NCBI GenBank assembly: GCA_020718125.1
Contig: DYDC01000088.1
Span: 1-9,245, forward strand
Direction of reading: 5' to 3'
Origin: Methylacidiphilum sp.
Lineage (GTDB): Bacteria; Verrucomicrobiota; Verrucomicrobiia; CAIQCK01
Length of the DNA stretch: 9,245 nt
Within the stretch, counting starts at the first letter, position 1. Every line of letters begins with the position of its first letter. Below are positions 1 through 6,209 of the stretch, one piece after another. Both the position numbers and the translations under genes were made by a program. The notes beneath the pieces were generated by a model, which was not told the DNA's origin, did no database searches, and was given only the letters and a program-made list of their open reading frames with translations.

Positions 1-1473
1 TGTTGTTACAACAACTGAAGCTGGCGTTGCCGGAGCAGCCGCCGCCGCGACTGAGAGCGGAGCGGAAACTGGATTTGCCGGTGGCCGGATGTAGTGAAGA
101 CCTTTCGATGGCACCCCTCGAAAAATGAGGGCTTTTCGCGAGGCCGGAGCGAAACACCTCGCGAGTATAGAAAGTTGGGTTAGGCTGGAGTCCTCTTGGC
201 TCTGGCGGGCCAGACGTCGCCCGGCCCGCATCACGCCGAAACCTTCCGCCTTCCGCGCAGAAACACCCGCCACCACCACCCGAAACCCAATGTTATTGTT
301 GCGATTGTCGGGGGTGTTGTTGTTGCGGTTGGACGACAACAGATTCTCGCGATCGTTGTTGTTCCAGGAACCGCCCCGCAACACACGGGCGCTCCGCCGC
401 TGCCGCCGTTTCAGCCGGGCCGCCAGGGGCCAGCGCACATACGCCCGGCGCAGGCCCTCGCTGTTGCCTTCCCGGCTGAATTGATACCACGCAAACACGG
501 CCACGCTCAGCCGCGGCGAATCGTTGGCGGCGGCCAGCGCGTAGCGTCGCGCCTCGAACCGCCGCTTGGTCGCGCCCAGCACGCGCGGGCGCAATCCTGG
601 CAGGAACCGGAAGCCGCAGAACGGCACGCCTTCGCGCGTGGCCAGCAGGCGCGACTTCGGCTCGGCCAACGGCAGCCGCAACACCGCGAGTTGTTCGCGC
701 ACGCCGTCGCGCAATTGCCACAGCCGGGGCTTGTCATCGCCGAAAACCAGGAAATCGTCCGTGTAGCGCAGATACGCGCCGTGGCGCTCCTGCTCGGTCA
801 GCCAGTGGTCGAGGCCGTCGAGGTAAAAGTTGCCCCACAACTGGCTGGTCAGATTGCCGATGGGCAGGCCGCGCGGGCGCCCTGCGGCTTCGAGCCAGTC
901 GTCGTCGGGGAACACCGGTGGCGGCACTTCCGGCCCGGTTCGGCAGCTCGCCAGAATCTTGCCGATCAAGTCCATCACGCCGGCACATCGCACCCGCTCC
1001 TCCAACTTGGCCAGCAGGATGGCGTGGTCAATGTGCGGGAAGAACTTCCGCACGTCGCACTTGAACACGTAGCGGTGGCGGTTGACCAACTGGCGGCAGC
1101 ACTCCCGCGCCGCGGTGGTGCCTTTGCCGACCTGACAGGAGAAGCTGCGGGCGATGAACGTGCGCTCCAACAGCGGCGCCATCAGGTTGCACAGGGCATG
1201 ATGCACCACCCGGTTACGGAATGGCGCGGCGGCAATCAACCGCCGTTTGGGTTCGTGAATCTCGAAGAACCGGTAGCCGCCAGGCCGGTAGGCGCCGGAG
1301 AGCAATTCCTCCCGCAGCGCCAGCAACCCGGCTTCCTCCTCCAGCAGCCATGCCTCCACGTCCGGCCGCCGGCGCTTGCCGCGCGCGGCGCGGCGCGACG
1401 CGCGCCGGAGGTTTTCCCACGCGGCAACATCCGCTATCGTCCACCGCGTCAATTCTCTTATGAACACACCCAT
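1..1473 (-). CDS. DGR-type reverse transcriptase, 3' end beyond window
   Basis: This is the reverse transcriptase that would copy template RNA into adenine-mutagenised cDNA. The start ATG at 1473 follows GGAGG with a 7-nt spacing. Seen in the translation: an N-terminal WENLRRA...GKRRRPDVEAW segment; EPKRRLIAAAPFRNRVVHHALC (about residues 74-95), typical of DGR and group II-like RTs; the first catalytic Asp in FKCDVRKFF (D140); GLPIGNLTSQ (from 202), the DGR version of the QG motif; and the YTDD active site at 237-240, followed by the thumb. Recognisable RT sequence ends near residue 350. The frame has no stop from there to base 1. It passes through template-like repeat TR2 as RVLRGGSWNNND... 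from residue 363, so the ORF is at least 491 codons against roughly 350-400 for a usual DGR RT. Either the protein carries an FGE-like tail or the real stop lies outside. The 5' end overlaps the divergent avd gene by 14 nt. Family assignment is firm; the C-terminus is not. Confidence 0.93.
   Translation of the reverse strand, partial: MGVFIRELTRWTIADVAAWENLRRASRRAARGKRRRPDVEAWLLEEEAGLLALREELLSGAYRPGGYRFFEIHEPKRRLIAAAPFRNRVVHHALCNLMAPLLERTFIARSFSCQVGKGTTAARECCRQLVNRHRYVFKCDVRKFFPHIDHAILLAKLEERVRCAGVMDLIGKILASCRTGPEVPPPVFPDDDWLEAAGRPRGLPIGNLTSQLWGNFYLDGLDHWLTEQERHGAYLRYTDDFLVFGDDKPRLWQLRDGVREQLAVLRLPLAEPKSRLLATREGVPFCGFRFLPGLRPRVLGATKRRFEARRYALAAANDSPRLSVAVFAWYQFSREGNSEGLRRAYVRWPLAARLKRRQRRSARVLRGGSWNNNDRENLLSSNRNNNTPDNRNNNIGFRVVVAGVSARKAEGFGVMRAGRRLARQSQEDSSLTQLSILARCFAPASRKALIFRGVPSKGLHYIRPPANPVSAPLSVAAAAAPATPASVVVTT
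178..232 (-). ncRNA. TR2 3' spacer with conserved hairpin
   Basis: Immediately 3' of TR2 in the sense direction lies a segment shared with the 3' side of TR1 (2011-2064). It includes an identical 17-nt block (190-206 and 2019-2035) and the pair GGTTAGG (178-184 and 2011-2017). A 7-bp stem pairs 205-211 with 223-229 around an 11-nt loop. The VR has no such flank. In the BPP-1 phage DGR the spacer 3' of the template is needed for Avd/RT binding and cDNA priming; I infer the same role here. Confidence 0.6.
261..388 (-). repeat. Second DGR template-like repeat (TR2)
   Basis: Read on the minus strand, this repeat encodes the FGE/CLec C-terminal pattern RVLRGGS...GFRVVVAG. The positions that vary in DGR targets are almost all AAC/AAT (12 Asn codons), the usual look of an unmutated template. 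The 3' end of the sense strand (261-290) has no adenine, like the invariant homing end of other DGR repeats. It aligns over its length with TR1 (2090-2228) but differs in constant segments (SW versus SF, LLSS versus LRCA, three GTG codons rather than four). It therefore cannot be the direct donor of the VR in this window. It lies inside the open RT frame. The exact ends are uncertain by about 10 nt. It could instead be a degenerate target end, but the Asn-rich codons and the shared 3' spacer argue for a template. Confidence 0.75.
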
Positions 1474-2353
1474 GCAACGTCCTCCGGTCTATACCCTGCT
1501 CGTGGAGCTAGTGGGCTGGACGCTTGACCGGACGGCCAGCCTGCCCAAAAGCCATCGTTTCACTTTCGGCGAGCGACTGGACCGGCTCACACTCGACTGT
1601 CTGGAACTGGCGCTCGAAGGCATCTATGCCCCGCCGGACAAGAAAGCTGCGCCGCTGCGCCGCGTGAACCTCCACTTGGAAAAGCTCCGCGTCTTCTGGC
1701 GGCTGGTCTGCGACCGCCGCTGGATCAGCCAGCAACAACTCCTGTTTGTCTCGCAAAAGCTGGACGAAATCGGCCGCATGGTCGGCGGCTGGATCAAACA
1801 GGTGGAGCGCAGGACGCAGCCTCGATCCCCCCGTAGCCGCCGACGTGAGGAGGCGGAAGCGGGTGAAGCGGACGGTCCATCCGCCTCCTCACGTCGGCGG
1901 CTACGGGAAGGAATGGCGGGCCGTGACTTTCACCCCGAAAGCTTTCGGGGCTACCGGCCACAGCCCGCCGCCGCGTCTTTTCCCCGGCTTCTCCGGGGCG
2001 TGGGTGGACCGGTTAGGTGTCCTCTTGGCTCTGGCAGGCAAGGCGGGTTGCCCGGCCTGCATCACGCCGATCGTTCCGTCAGGAACCTTGCACGCGGACC
2101 CGCCAGCCACCACCACCACCCGAAACCCGATGTTGTTGTCACGGTTGTCGGGATCGGTGTCGTTGCGGTTGGCACAGCGCAGGTTGTCACTATCATTGTT
2201 GAACGACCCGCCACGCAACACACGGCTGCGGTCCGCCGACCCAGCCACCTTCGGCATAGCCCGCCGGCGCTGCTCGCCACTGGGCTTGGCCGAAACTTGG
2301 TTTTCAAAATAAGTGGGGCGAGTTTCCAAACTCGCCCGGCGTCTCGCTGGTGA
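1460..2353 (+). CDS. avd: Avd-like DGR accessory protein, four-helix bundle, with aberrant long tail
   Basis: The first 118 residues match the Avd/S23-like four-helix bundle family: LPKSHRFTFGERLDRLTLD (about 28-46), an LHLEKLRVFWRLVCD helix (71-85), and a closing EIGRMVGGWIK (103-113). In characterised DGRs Avd is a positively charged oligomer that binds the RT and template RNA and is required for cDNA synthesis. The family usually ends shortly after the GGW(I/V)K motif. Here the frame stays open for about 180 more low-complexity residues. It passes through a 28-bp inverted repeat (1830-1907) and then antisense across TR1 (giving HHHHPKP...). The tail is therefore probably not a domain but read-through after the original stop was lost, or an unselected extension. 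The start could be the ATG at 1460 or 1472; neither has a clear Shine-Dalgarno. The gene points away from the RT and overlaps its 5' end. Confidence 0.88.
   Translation: MNTPMQRPPVYTLLVELVGWTLDRTASLPKSHRFTFGERLDRLTLDCLELALEGIYAPPDKKAAPLRRVNLHLEKLRVFWRLVCDRRWISQQQLLFVSQKLDEIGRMVGGWIKQVERRTQPRSPRSRRREEAEAGEADGPSASSRRRLREGMAGRDFHPESFRGYRPQPAAASFPRLLRGVGGPVRCPLGSGRQGGLPGLHHADRSVRNLARGPASHHHHPKPDVVVTVVGIGVVAVGTAQVVTIIVERPATQHTAAVRRPSHLRHSPPALLATGLGRNLVFKISGASFQTRPASRW
1830..1907. repeat. Perfect 28-bp inverted repeat (dispersed palindrome)
   Basis: Arms 1830-1857 and 1880-1907 are perfectly complementary over 28 bp, with a 22-nt loop. The element sits just after the conserved end of Avd and is read through in the avd frame. 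Its form, a long GC-rich stem with a short loop, suggests a REP- or MITE-like dispersed element that inserted into the 3' end of avd. Confidence 0.8.
1933..1998. repeat. Two short GC palindromes beside the TR1 spacer
   Basis: A perfect 18-bp palindrome, ccccgaaagctttcgggg, is at 1933-1950. A 6-bp stem (1982-1987 with 1993-1998) with a 5-nt loop follows. In the sense of TR1 the second hairpin comes about 12 nt after the conserved spacer, so it could mark the 3' end of a template RNA. No U-tract follows, so a terminator role is weak. Confidence 0.45.
2011..2064 (-). ncRNA. TR1 3' spacer with conserved hairpin
   Basis: This is the counterpart of the TR2 spacer. A 6-bp stem pairs 2034-2039 with 2055-2060. 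Compared with TR2, the third pair is A-T (2036/2058) where TR2 has G-C (207/227), a compensatory change that keeps the pairing. Identical sequence occupies 2019-2035. It lies antisense to the avd ORF tail. Its function as RT/Avd-binding or priming RNA is inferred from position alone. Confidence 0.6.
2090..2228 (-). repeat. DGR template repeat TR1, donor of the VR
   Basis: This 139-nt repeat aligns with VR 2511-2652. The 41 nt at the sense 3' end (2090-2130) and the 28 nt at the sense 5' end (2201-2228) are identical. Between them the sense strand is rich in AAC, AAT, GAC and GAT codons. Of its 26 adenines, 23 differ in VR: 15 to G, 6 to T, 2 to C. Only two non-adenine positions differ (both C to T), and VR has 3 extra nt. 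The last 41 nt of the sense strand have no adenine, consistent with an invariant homing end. Read in frame it encodes SRVLRGGSFNND...GFRVVVVAGGSAC, the unmutated form of the target's end, but it has no upstream FGE domain, so it is not a second target gene. Confidence 0.93.
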
Positions 2354-2387
2354 GAACCGTGCGCGAGCTTGGAAGCTCACGCCACTT
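2311..2387. repeat. Imperfect inverted repeat, dispersed-palindrome type
   Basis: Arms 2311-2337 and 2361-2387 pair at 22 of 27 positions around a 23-nt loop. The left arm contains its own perfect stem (gcgagttt/aaactcgc with 2-nt loop). It shares the block gtggggcgag with the element at 8063-8072, suggesting a family of mobile palindromic units in this genome. Confidence 0.65.
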
Positions 2388-2414
2388 ACAGACACGGCCA
2401 AAATTCGCGTTTTT

Positions 2415-2444
2415 CAAAAAACTTTTTCGGCGCGCTCCGCGCGC
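2415..2444 (-). terminator. Possible terminator after the target gene
   Basis: On the minus strand a 6-bp GCGCGC stem with a 3-nt loop (2430-2444) is followed, after about 9 nt, by six T (2415-2420). The gap between stem and T-run is long for an intrinsic terminator, so this is weak. If real it would separate the target mRNA from TR1. Confidence 0.3.
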
Positions 2445-2507
2445 GCACAACAACAACAAATCAAAGGGTAAAAGCGTAAAAGTGAAAAGGATAAACTTCG
2501 GGACACG

Positions 2508-5500
2508 CTAGCACGCGGACCCGCCAGCCACCACCACCACCCGAAACCCGACGCCGCCGCCACGACCGACGGGAGCGACGCCGCGGTCGCGGAAGGCACA
2601 GCGCAGGATGACACGAACACCGCCGAACGACCCGCCACGCAACACACGGCTGTCCGAGCCATCAGGTTCATTGAGTTCCTTCTCTCGTCGTTCGTAATCC
2701 TTGTAATCGTTTGTCCATTTCGTCCGGCACCACTCCCAGACGTTGCCAGCCATGTCCATCGCACCGCACTCGGCTTTTCCGCTTGGAAACATTCCCACAG
2801 CCGACGTGTGGCCGATGCCGGTCTCGGCCATGTTGCAGCGTTGCGGGCATTCTTCCTGGTTGCCCCACGGGAACGTTCGGGCGTCCGTGTGGCGCGCGGC
2901 GCGTTCCCACTGCGCTTCGCTGGGCAGCATGACGTTTTGTTCGAGTTGGACCGACAGCCACCGGCAGAAGGCGACGGCTTCAAACCACGTCACGCCGACG
3001 CGCGGATGGTTCGGCGTTTGATAGACCGTGTCGTAGTTGTCCGGCCCCGCGCGCTTTTCCGACTGTTTCCATTCCCAACCTGCCTCGGTCCACCAATCCT
3101 TCGCCGTATCCGCGTAGCCGCCCGCGTCCACAAACGCCTGATACTGCGCCACGGTGATCGGGTAGCGGCTGATCGAATACATCTGTCGAATCAGCGTGCA
3201 GTTGAACCGCGGCGTCTCGGTGCCCCAGACCACCTCTGGTTTGTCGTTGCCCATCGGGAAGTCTCCCGCGGGAATCTCGATCCAGCCAATGTCCGGCAAT
3301 CCGTCGCCGCCCAGGGCAACGCCGCGGCGCGGGTCTTCGAGCTTGCCGAGGGTGATGCCAGCGGCGGCGCGTTCCCTGGCCGGCAGGGCGTCATCGCCAA
3401 GTTCGATGAGTCGCGCTAGGAGTTGGCGGGCCTGCGTGAGTCGTTCGTCGCCGACACCGCGACAGCGGCGCACCTGGCTGACGCCGATCTCGGCAAGGAT
3501 GTCGCCGGCCAGATAAACCTTGCGCCACGCCAGCGGCGAGAGATGGTCTTGTTGGGCGTCGGCGCAGAGTTCGGCGGCGAGGCCGAGGCTCAGGTGCGTG
3601 CTGCGCTTGACGTAGGCCATGTAGTTGGCGGCCCAGCGGACCACTTCCCACCAGTGCCGGCTGTCGTCCACGAGCGCGGCAGCTTCCTTGACGAAGTCGG
3701 GTTGCTGCGCGAGGTGTGTGCCAGCTAGAAACTCCTGATAGGAACGGTGAGGGAACTTGAACATGCCCCGGCCTTCCTCGCGCAGCAGCGCGCCGCGCTG
3801 GCGGAAGACTTGGACGACTCGCAGCGCCCAGTCGGCCTTCCGGCACCGGCCGGCCGTGCTGTCGTCCTGGGAAGGATGGAGCCGCTCCAGCGCCCCGCGC
3901 AATTCCATCTCGCTGATGTCGGCGGGCTGGCCGGGCTGGCCGCCGTGTTTGGGGTCGTGGACCTGCCACGCCAGCCACGCCAAGCCGTCCACAAACTCAT
4001 CCTCACGGCATTCGGCCTCCTCACGCAGCGCGTGCAGCGGGACGGCCACCTTGTCTTTGTCGAACCGGACTTTGTCCCATTGAAGCAACAGGAGGCGCAC
4101 GAGCCGGTCGTAAAGCAGCGCGCGGTTGTCGGGCAGGGTTTCGACGCGGTGGAGCACGGCCATGTTGGTGAGTTGAAGCGGATTGCCGGCGAGTTCGCGC
4201 AGGCCGCGTTCGCGGATGGCAGGCCAGAGGGTGGAGCCTTTGTGGCGCGCCTGTTCGGCGGTGAGCACGCCTTCCTCGGCGAGAGCCTCGAACCACGCCG
4301 GGATGAACCGCTGGATTTTCTCGTCGTCGAACTCCGCCAGTTCGACCTCGTTGAAACCCGGCACCCACCAGTCCTGGTTGCGGTAGGAGAACGTCCGGCA
4401 GGTGAGCACCATGCGACTGGGCGCGAATACACTCTCGGCAAACTGCCTGACGGCCTCGCAGACGAATTGTTTCTGCTCGTCGTCGGGCACTTCGTCCAGC
4501 CCGTCGAAGAAGACGATGGCGCGGCCGGTTTCGAGGGCTTCGCGCAGCGGGCGGGCGGCGTCGTCGAGGTTTTCCTCGCGCAGGTTGCTTTGAATGAAGT
4601 CCCAAAGATGACAGGCATGGGCGGCCTTGGGCTGCGGGCGAGCGCCGGAGCCGGCGTTGTCTGGCGGCGCGGCTTTGGGTGCGCACTCGGCGGCGAAGCG
4701 TCGCAGAACCACCGTGATGGGCACCATCTCCGCATCTGCCGCCGGCCAGTCTGGAATCGGCGGGAGGTCTTCGCCCTTCAGTTTGAGTTCTTCGAGAACG
4801 CCTTGGTTCGGTGGCAGCGGATGGGCGGCGAGATGGAGGCTGAGATTGCGGATGAAGGTGGATTTGCCCGCGCCGGGCAGGCCGAGCAAGGCCAGCCGGC
4901 GGTGTTTCAGGAGCGCGCCGACCGCGGTTAGTTTCTCCGCTTTCTCCAAGTCCCGCGAACTCAGCATCTCGCGCCCCTTCGTTTCACTTCGTCTCTCCGG
5001 TTCGTCGAGGCTGGTGGTGTCCAGTTCGACATACACACGCGCCAGCTTGAGCCGCCCGCCTGAACGGCCGGCGTCGGCCGCGGAGCCGAGGTCGCCAAGG
5101 TCGAGGAGCGCGTTCTGACGAACGACCCATTCGCGGTAACGGCGCAGGGCAGGAGCGGCCAAGCCCACAGTGATGGGCGTTTGTCGCCAAGCGGCCAACG
5201 TGTCGCGCAGTTCTCCGGCGTCCGCGAATCGCTCGGCTGGATCGCGACTCATCGCCTTGGCCAGGATGCCGGCCAGTTCGTGGTCTTCACCGGCGCGGCA
5301 GGCGAGCAAAGAGAGGCGGTCGGCTTCGCAGATGAGGCGGCGGAATTCCTCCTCGGTGGATTCGCGCAGGTCGTAGGGCAGGCGGTCGGTGAGCATCTGG
5401 AAGAGCAGGACGCCGAGGGCGTGAACGTCGGTGGCCTTGCCGATGGGGTGTTGACCGTCGAGTTGTTCCGGCGCCATGTAGGGCAGGGTGCCGATTCCAA

Positions 5501-6209
5501 TCAGCCAGGGCATCACGGGCTGCTCCGGGCGCAGCCGTTCGGAGATGCCGAAATCAATCACGATCGGCTCGCCGTCCGGCCGCACGCGGATGTTGTCGGG
5601 CTTGAGATCGAGATGGACGCGGCCGTGGTTGTGGGAGCAATGCACGGCGTCGCAAACCTTGAGGAAGCAACCAAGCCGGGCCGCGCGGTCGGGCAGATAC
5701 GGCGTGGGATGGAGCGGGTGACTCTCGTGATACTCCATGACAACGCAGGGAACCTCCAGGTCTCCGAAGCGCGACGGCAGGTCAATCGTCTGGAGAATGC
5801 GGACGATGTGTGGATGCTGGAATTGGGCAAGAGCTTCAATCTCCTGGTGAAAGAGTTGGAGATAGTGTTGAGCCTTCGCGGGATCATCGAGCAGCAGATG
5901 AGGATGGATGAATTTGATTGCGACCAGCCGCGTTGAACCGCCAGCCAACCCTTGCTGAGCTTTCCAGACTTCACCGTAACTGCCCGCGCTCAACCGCTCG
6001 ATGAGGGTGCAATCGCCCACGACATCGCCCGGCGCCAGCGAGCGCAACGACGGCGGCTCCTTCAAAGCGAATTCAAGAACCGCGGCGACGTCGGGATCGC
6101 TCTTGGCGATTTTGGCAAGTTCGGTGCGGCGTTGCTCTGTTGGGAGCCGCTGCAAGTCCGGGAAGAGTCTGTCGAACCGGTCCTGCTGTTGGGCGTTGAG
6201 TTGGATCAT
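2508..6209 (-). CDS. Ser/Thr kinase - NACHT NTPase - FGE/CLec fusion, DGR variable protein
   Basis: The 1233-residue protein has three parts. Residues 65-340 are a eukaryotic-like kinase: glycine loop LSAGSYGEV (73-81), VAIK Lys99, HLDLKPDN (199-206, catalytic D201, the usual HRD Arg replaced by Leu), DFG 219-221, APE 246-248. Residues about 430-720 are a NACHT-type NTPase: Walker A GLPGAGKST (443-451) and Walker B FFDGLDEV (567-574), followed by a helical region with FPHRSYQEFLAG (819-830). Residues about 971-1233 are an FGE/CLec domain (WIEIPAGDFPMG, LPSEAQWERAAR, DMAGNVWEW, RVLRGGSF, GFRVV). The cysteine pair of true formylglycine-generating enzymes is not intact: only C1204 remains, so a binding rather than catalytic role is likely. 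Residues about 1196-1220 are the DGR-variable patch. No signal peptide or membrane segment is seen, so it should be cytoplasmic. The start overlaps the sigma-factor stop (ATGA) and has GGGAG 8 nt upstream. A ligand-sensing STAND switch controlling a kinase is my inference; the ligand is unknown. Confidence 0.93.
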   Translation of the reverse strand: MIQLNAQQQDRFDRLFPDLQRLPTEQRRTELAKIAKSDPDVAAVLEFALKEPPSLRSLAPGDVVGDCTLIERLSAGSYGEVWKAQQGLAGGSTRLVAIKFIHPHLLLDDPAKAQHYLQLFHQEIEALAQFQHPHIVRILQTIDLPSRFGDLEVPCVVMEYHESHPLHPTPYLPDRAARLGCFLKVCDAVHCSHNHGRVHLDLKPDNIRVRPDGEPIVIDFGISERLRPEQPVMPWLIGIGTLPYMAPEQLDGQHPIGKATDVHALGVLLFQMLTDRLPYDLRESTEEEFRRLICEADRLSLLACRAGEDHELAGILAKAMSRDPAERFADAGELRDTLAAWRQTPITVGLAAPALRRYREWVVRQNALLDLGDLGSAADAGRSGGRLKLARVYVELDTTSLDEPERRSETKGREMLSSRDLEKAEKLTAVGALLKHRRLALLGLPGAGKSTFIRNLSLHLAAHPLPPNQGVLEELKLKGEDLPPIPDWPAADAEMVPITVVLRRFAAECAPKAAPPDNAGSGARPQPKAAHACHLWDFIQSNLREENLDDAARPLREALETGRAIVFFDGLDEVPDDEQKQFVCEAVRQFAESVFAPSRMVLTCRTFSYRNQDWWVPGFNEVELAEFDDEKIQRFIPAWFEALAEEGVLTAEQARHKGSTLWPAIRERGLRELAGNPLQLTNMAVLHRVETLPDNRALLYDRLVRLLLLQWDKVRFDKDKVAVPLHALREEAECREDEFVDGLAWLAWQVHDPKHGGQPGQPADISEMELRGALERLHPSQDDSTAGRCRKADWALRVVQVFRQRGALLREEGRGMFKFPHRSYQEFLAGTHLAQQPDFVKEAAALVDDSRHWWEVVRWAANYMAYVKRSTHLSLGLAAELCADAQQDHLSPLAWRKVYLAGDILAEIGVSQVRRCRGVGDERLTQARQLLARLIELGDDALPARERAAAGITLGKLEDPRRGVALGGDGLPDIGWIEIPAGDFPMGNDKPEVVWGTETPRFNCTLIRQMYSISRYPITVAQYQAFVDAGGYADTAKDWWTEAGWEWKQSEKRAGPDNYDTVYQTPNHPRVGVTWFEAVAFCRWLSVQLEQNVMLPSEAQWERAARHTDARTFPWGNQEECPQRCNMAETGIGHTSAVGMFPSGKAECGAMDMAGNVWEWCRTKWTNDYKDYERREKELNEPDGSDSRVLRGGSFGGVRVILRCAFRDRGVAPVGRGGGVGFRVVVVAGGSAC
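2511..2652 (-). repeat. DGR variable repeat (VR)
   Basis: This is the 3' end of the kinase-NACHT-CLec gene. It starts one codon boundary before the TAG stop at 2508-2510 and reaches back to the codons for RVLRGG. It matches TR1 in its ends. In the middle it differs at 23 positions where the template sense strand has A, giving changes in 17 codons plus one inserted codon. Six template Asn/Asp/Ser codons after GGSF became G-G-V-R-V-I, and the Asn/Asp run before IGF became G-G-G-V. In CLec-fold DGR targets these residues form the exposed ligand-binding face. Confidence 0.93.

Larger units (their letters stand above)
2229..2507. other. Gene-free stretch between TR1 and target gene
   Basis: No credible protein is encoded here apart from the tail of the avd frame. 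It holds an imperfect inverted repeat (arms 2311-2337 and 2361-2387, 22 of 27 positions matching, each arm itself close to a palindrome) and a GC hairpin near 2430-2444. An A-rich stretch (2446-2500) precedes the target stop. If the operon transcript reads leftward past 2508, this stretch would join the target mRNA to TR1. Confidence 0.6.

Noticed and set aside
196..1527. 443-residue plus-strand open frame
   Set aside because: It is antisense to the RT, whose minus-strand frame has YTDD and other RT motifs; the plus frame is low-complexity and open only because of GC-rich codons.
2101..2130. Histidine-rich (HHHHPK) metal-binding tail of the avd product
   Set aside because: The codons are the reverse complement of the GTG-rich constant segment of TR1, so the His run is a by-product.
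1901..2401. TR1 region as a second FGE-domain gene
   Set aside because: Only the last 45 or so residues of the FGE pattern are present, with template-like Asn codons and no upstream domain; it is better explained as a template repeat.
261..2652. CRISPR array, because of three similar repeats
   Set aside because: There are only three copies of about 140 nt at irregular spacing, with an adenine-specific difference pattern; no short regular repeat-spacer units.
3747..4931. 394-residue plus-strand open frame
   Set aside because: It is the antisense shadow of the NACHT domain; the minus frame has clear Walker A and B motifs.
5181..5936. 251-residue plus-strand open frame
   Set aside because: It is antisense to the kinase domain and has no family pattern of its own.
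2508..6209. Active formylglycine-generating enzyme or sulfatase modifier
   Set aside because: The catalytic cysteine pair is not intact and one position lies in the DGR-variable patch, so a binding fold is more likely than an enzyme.
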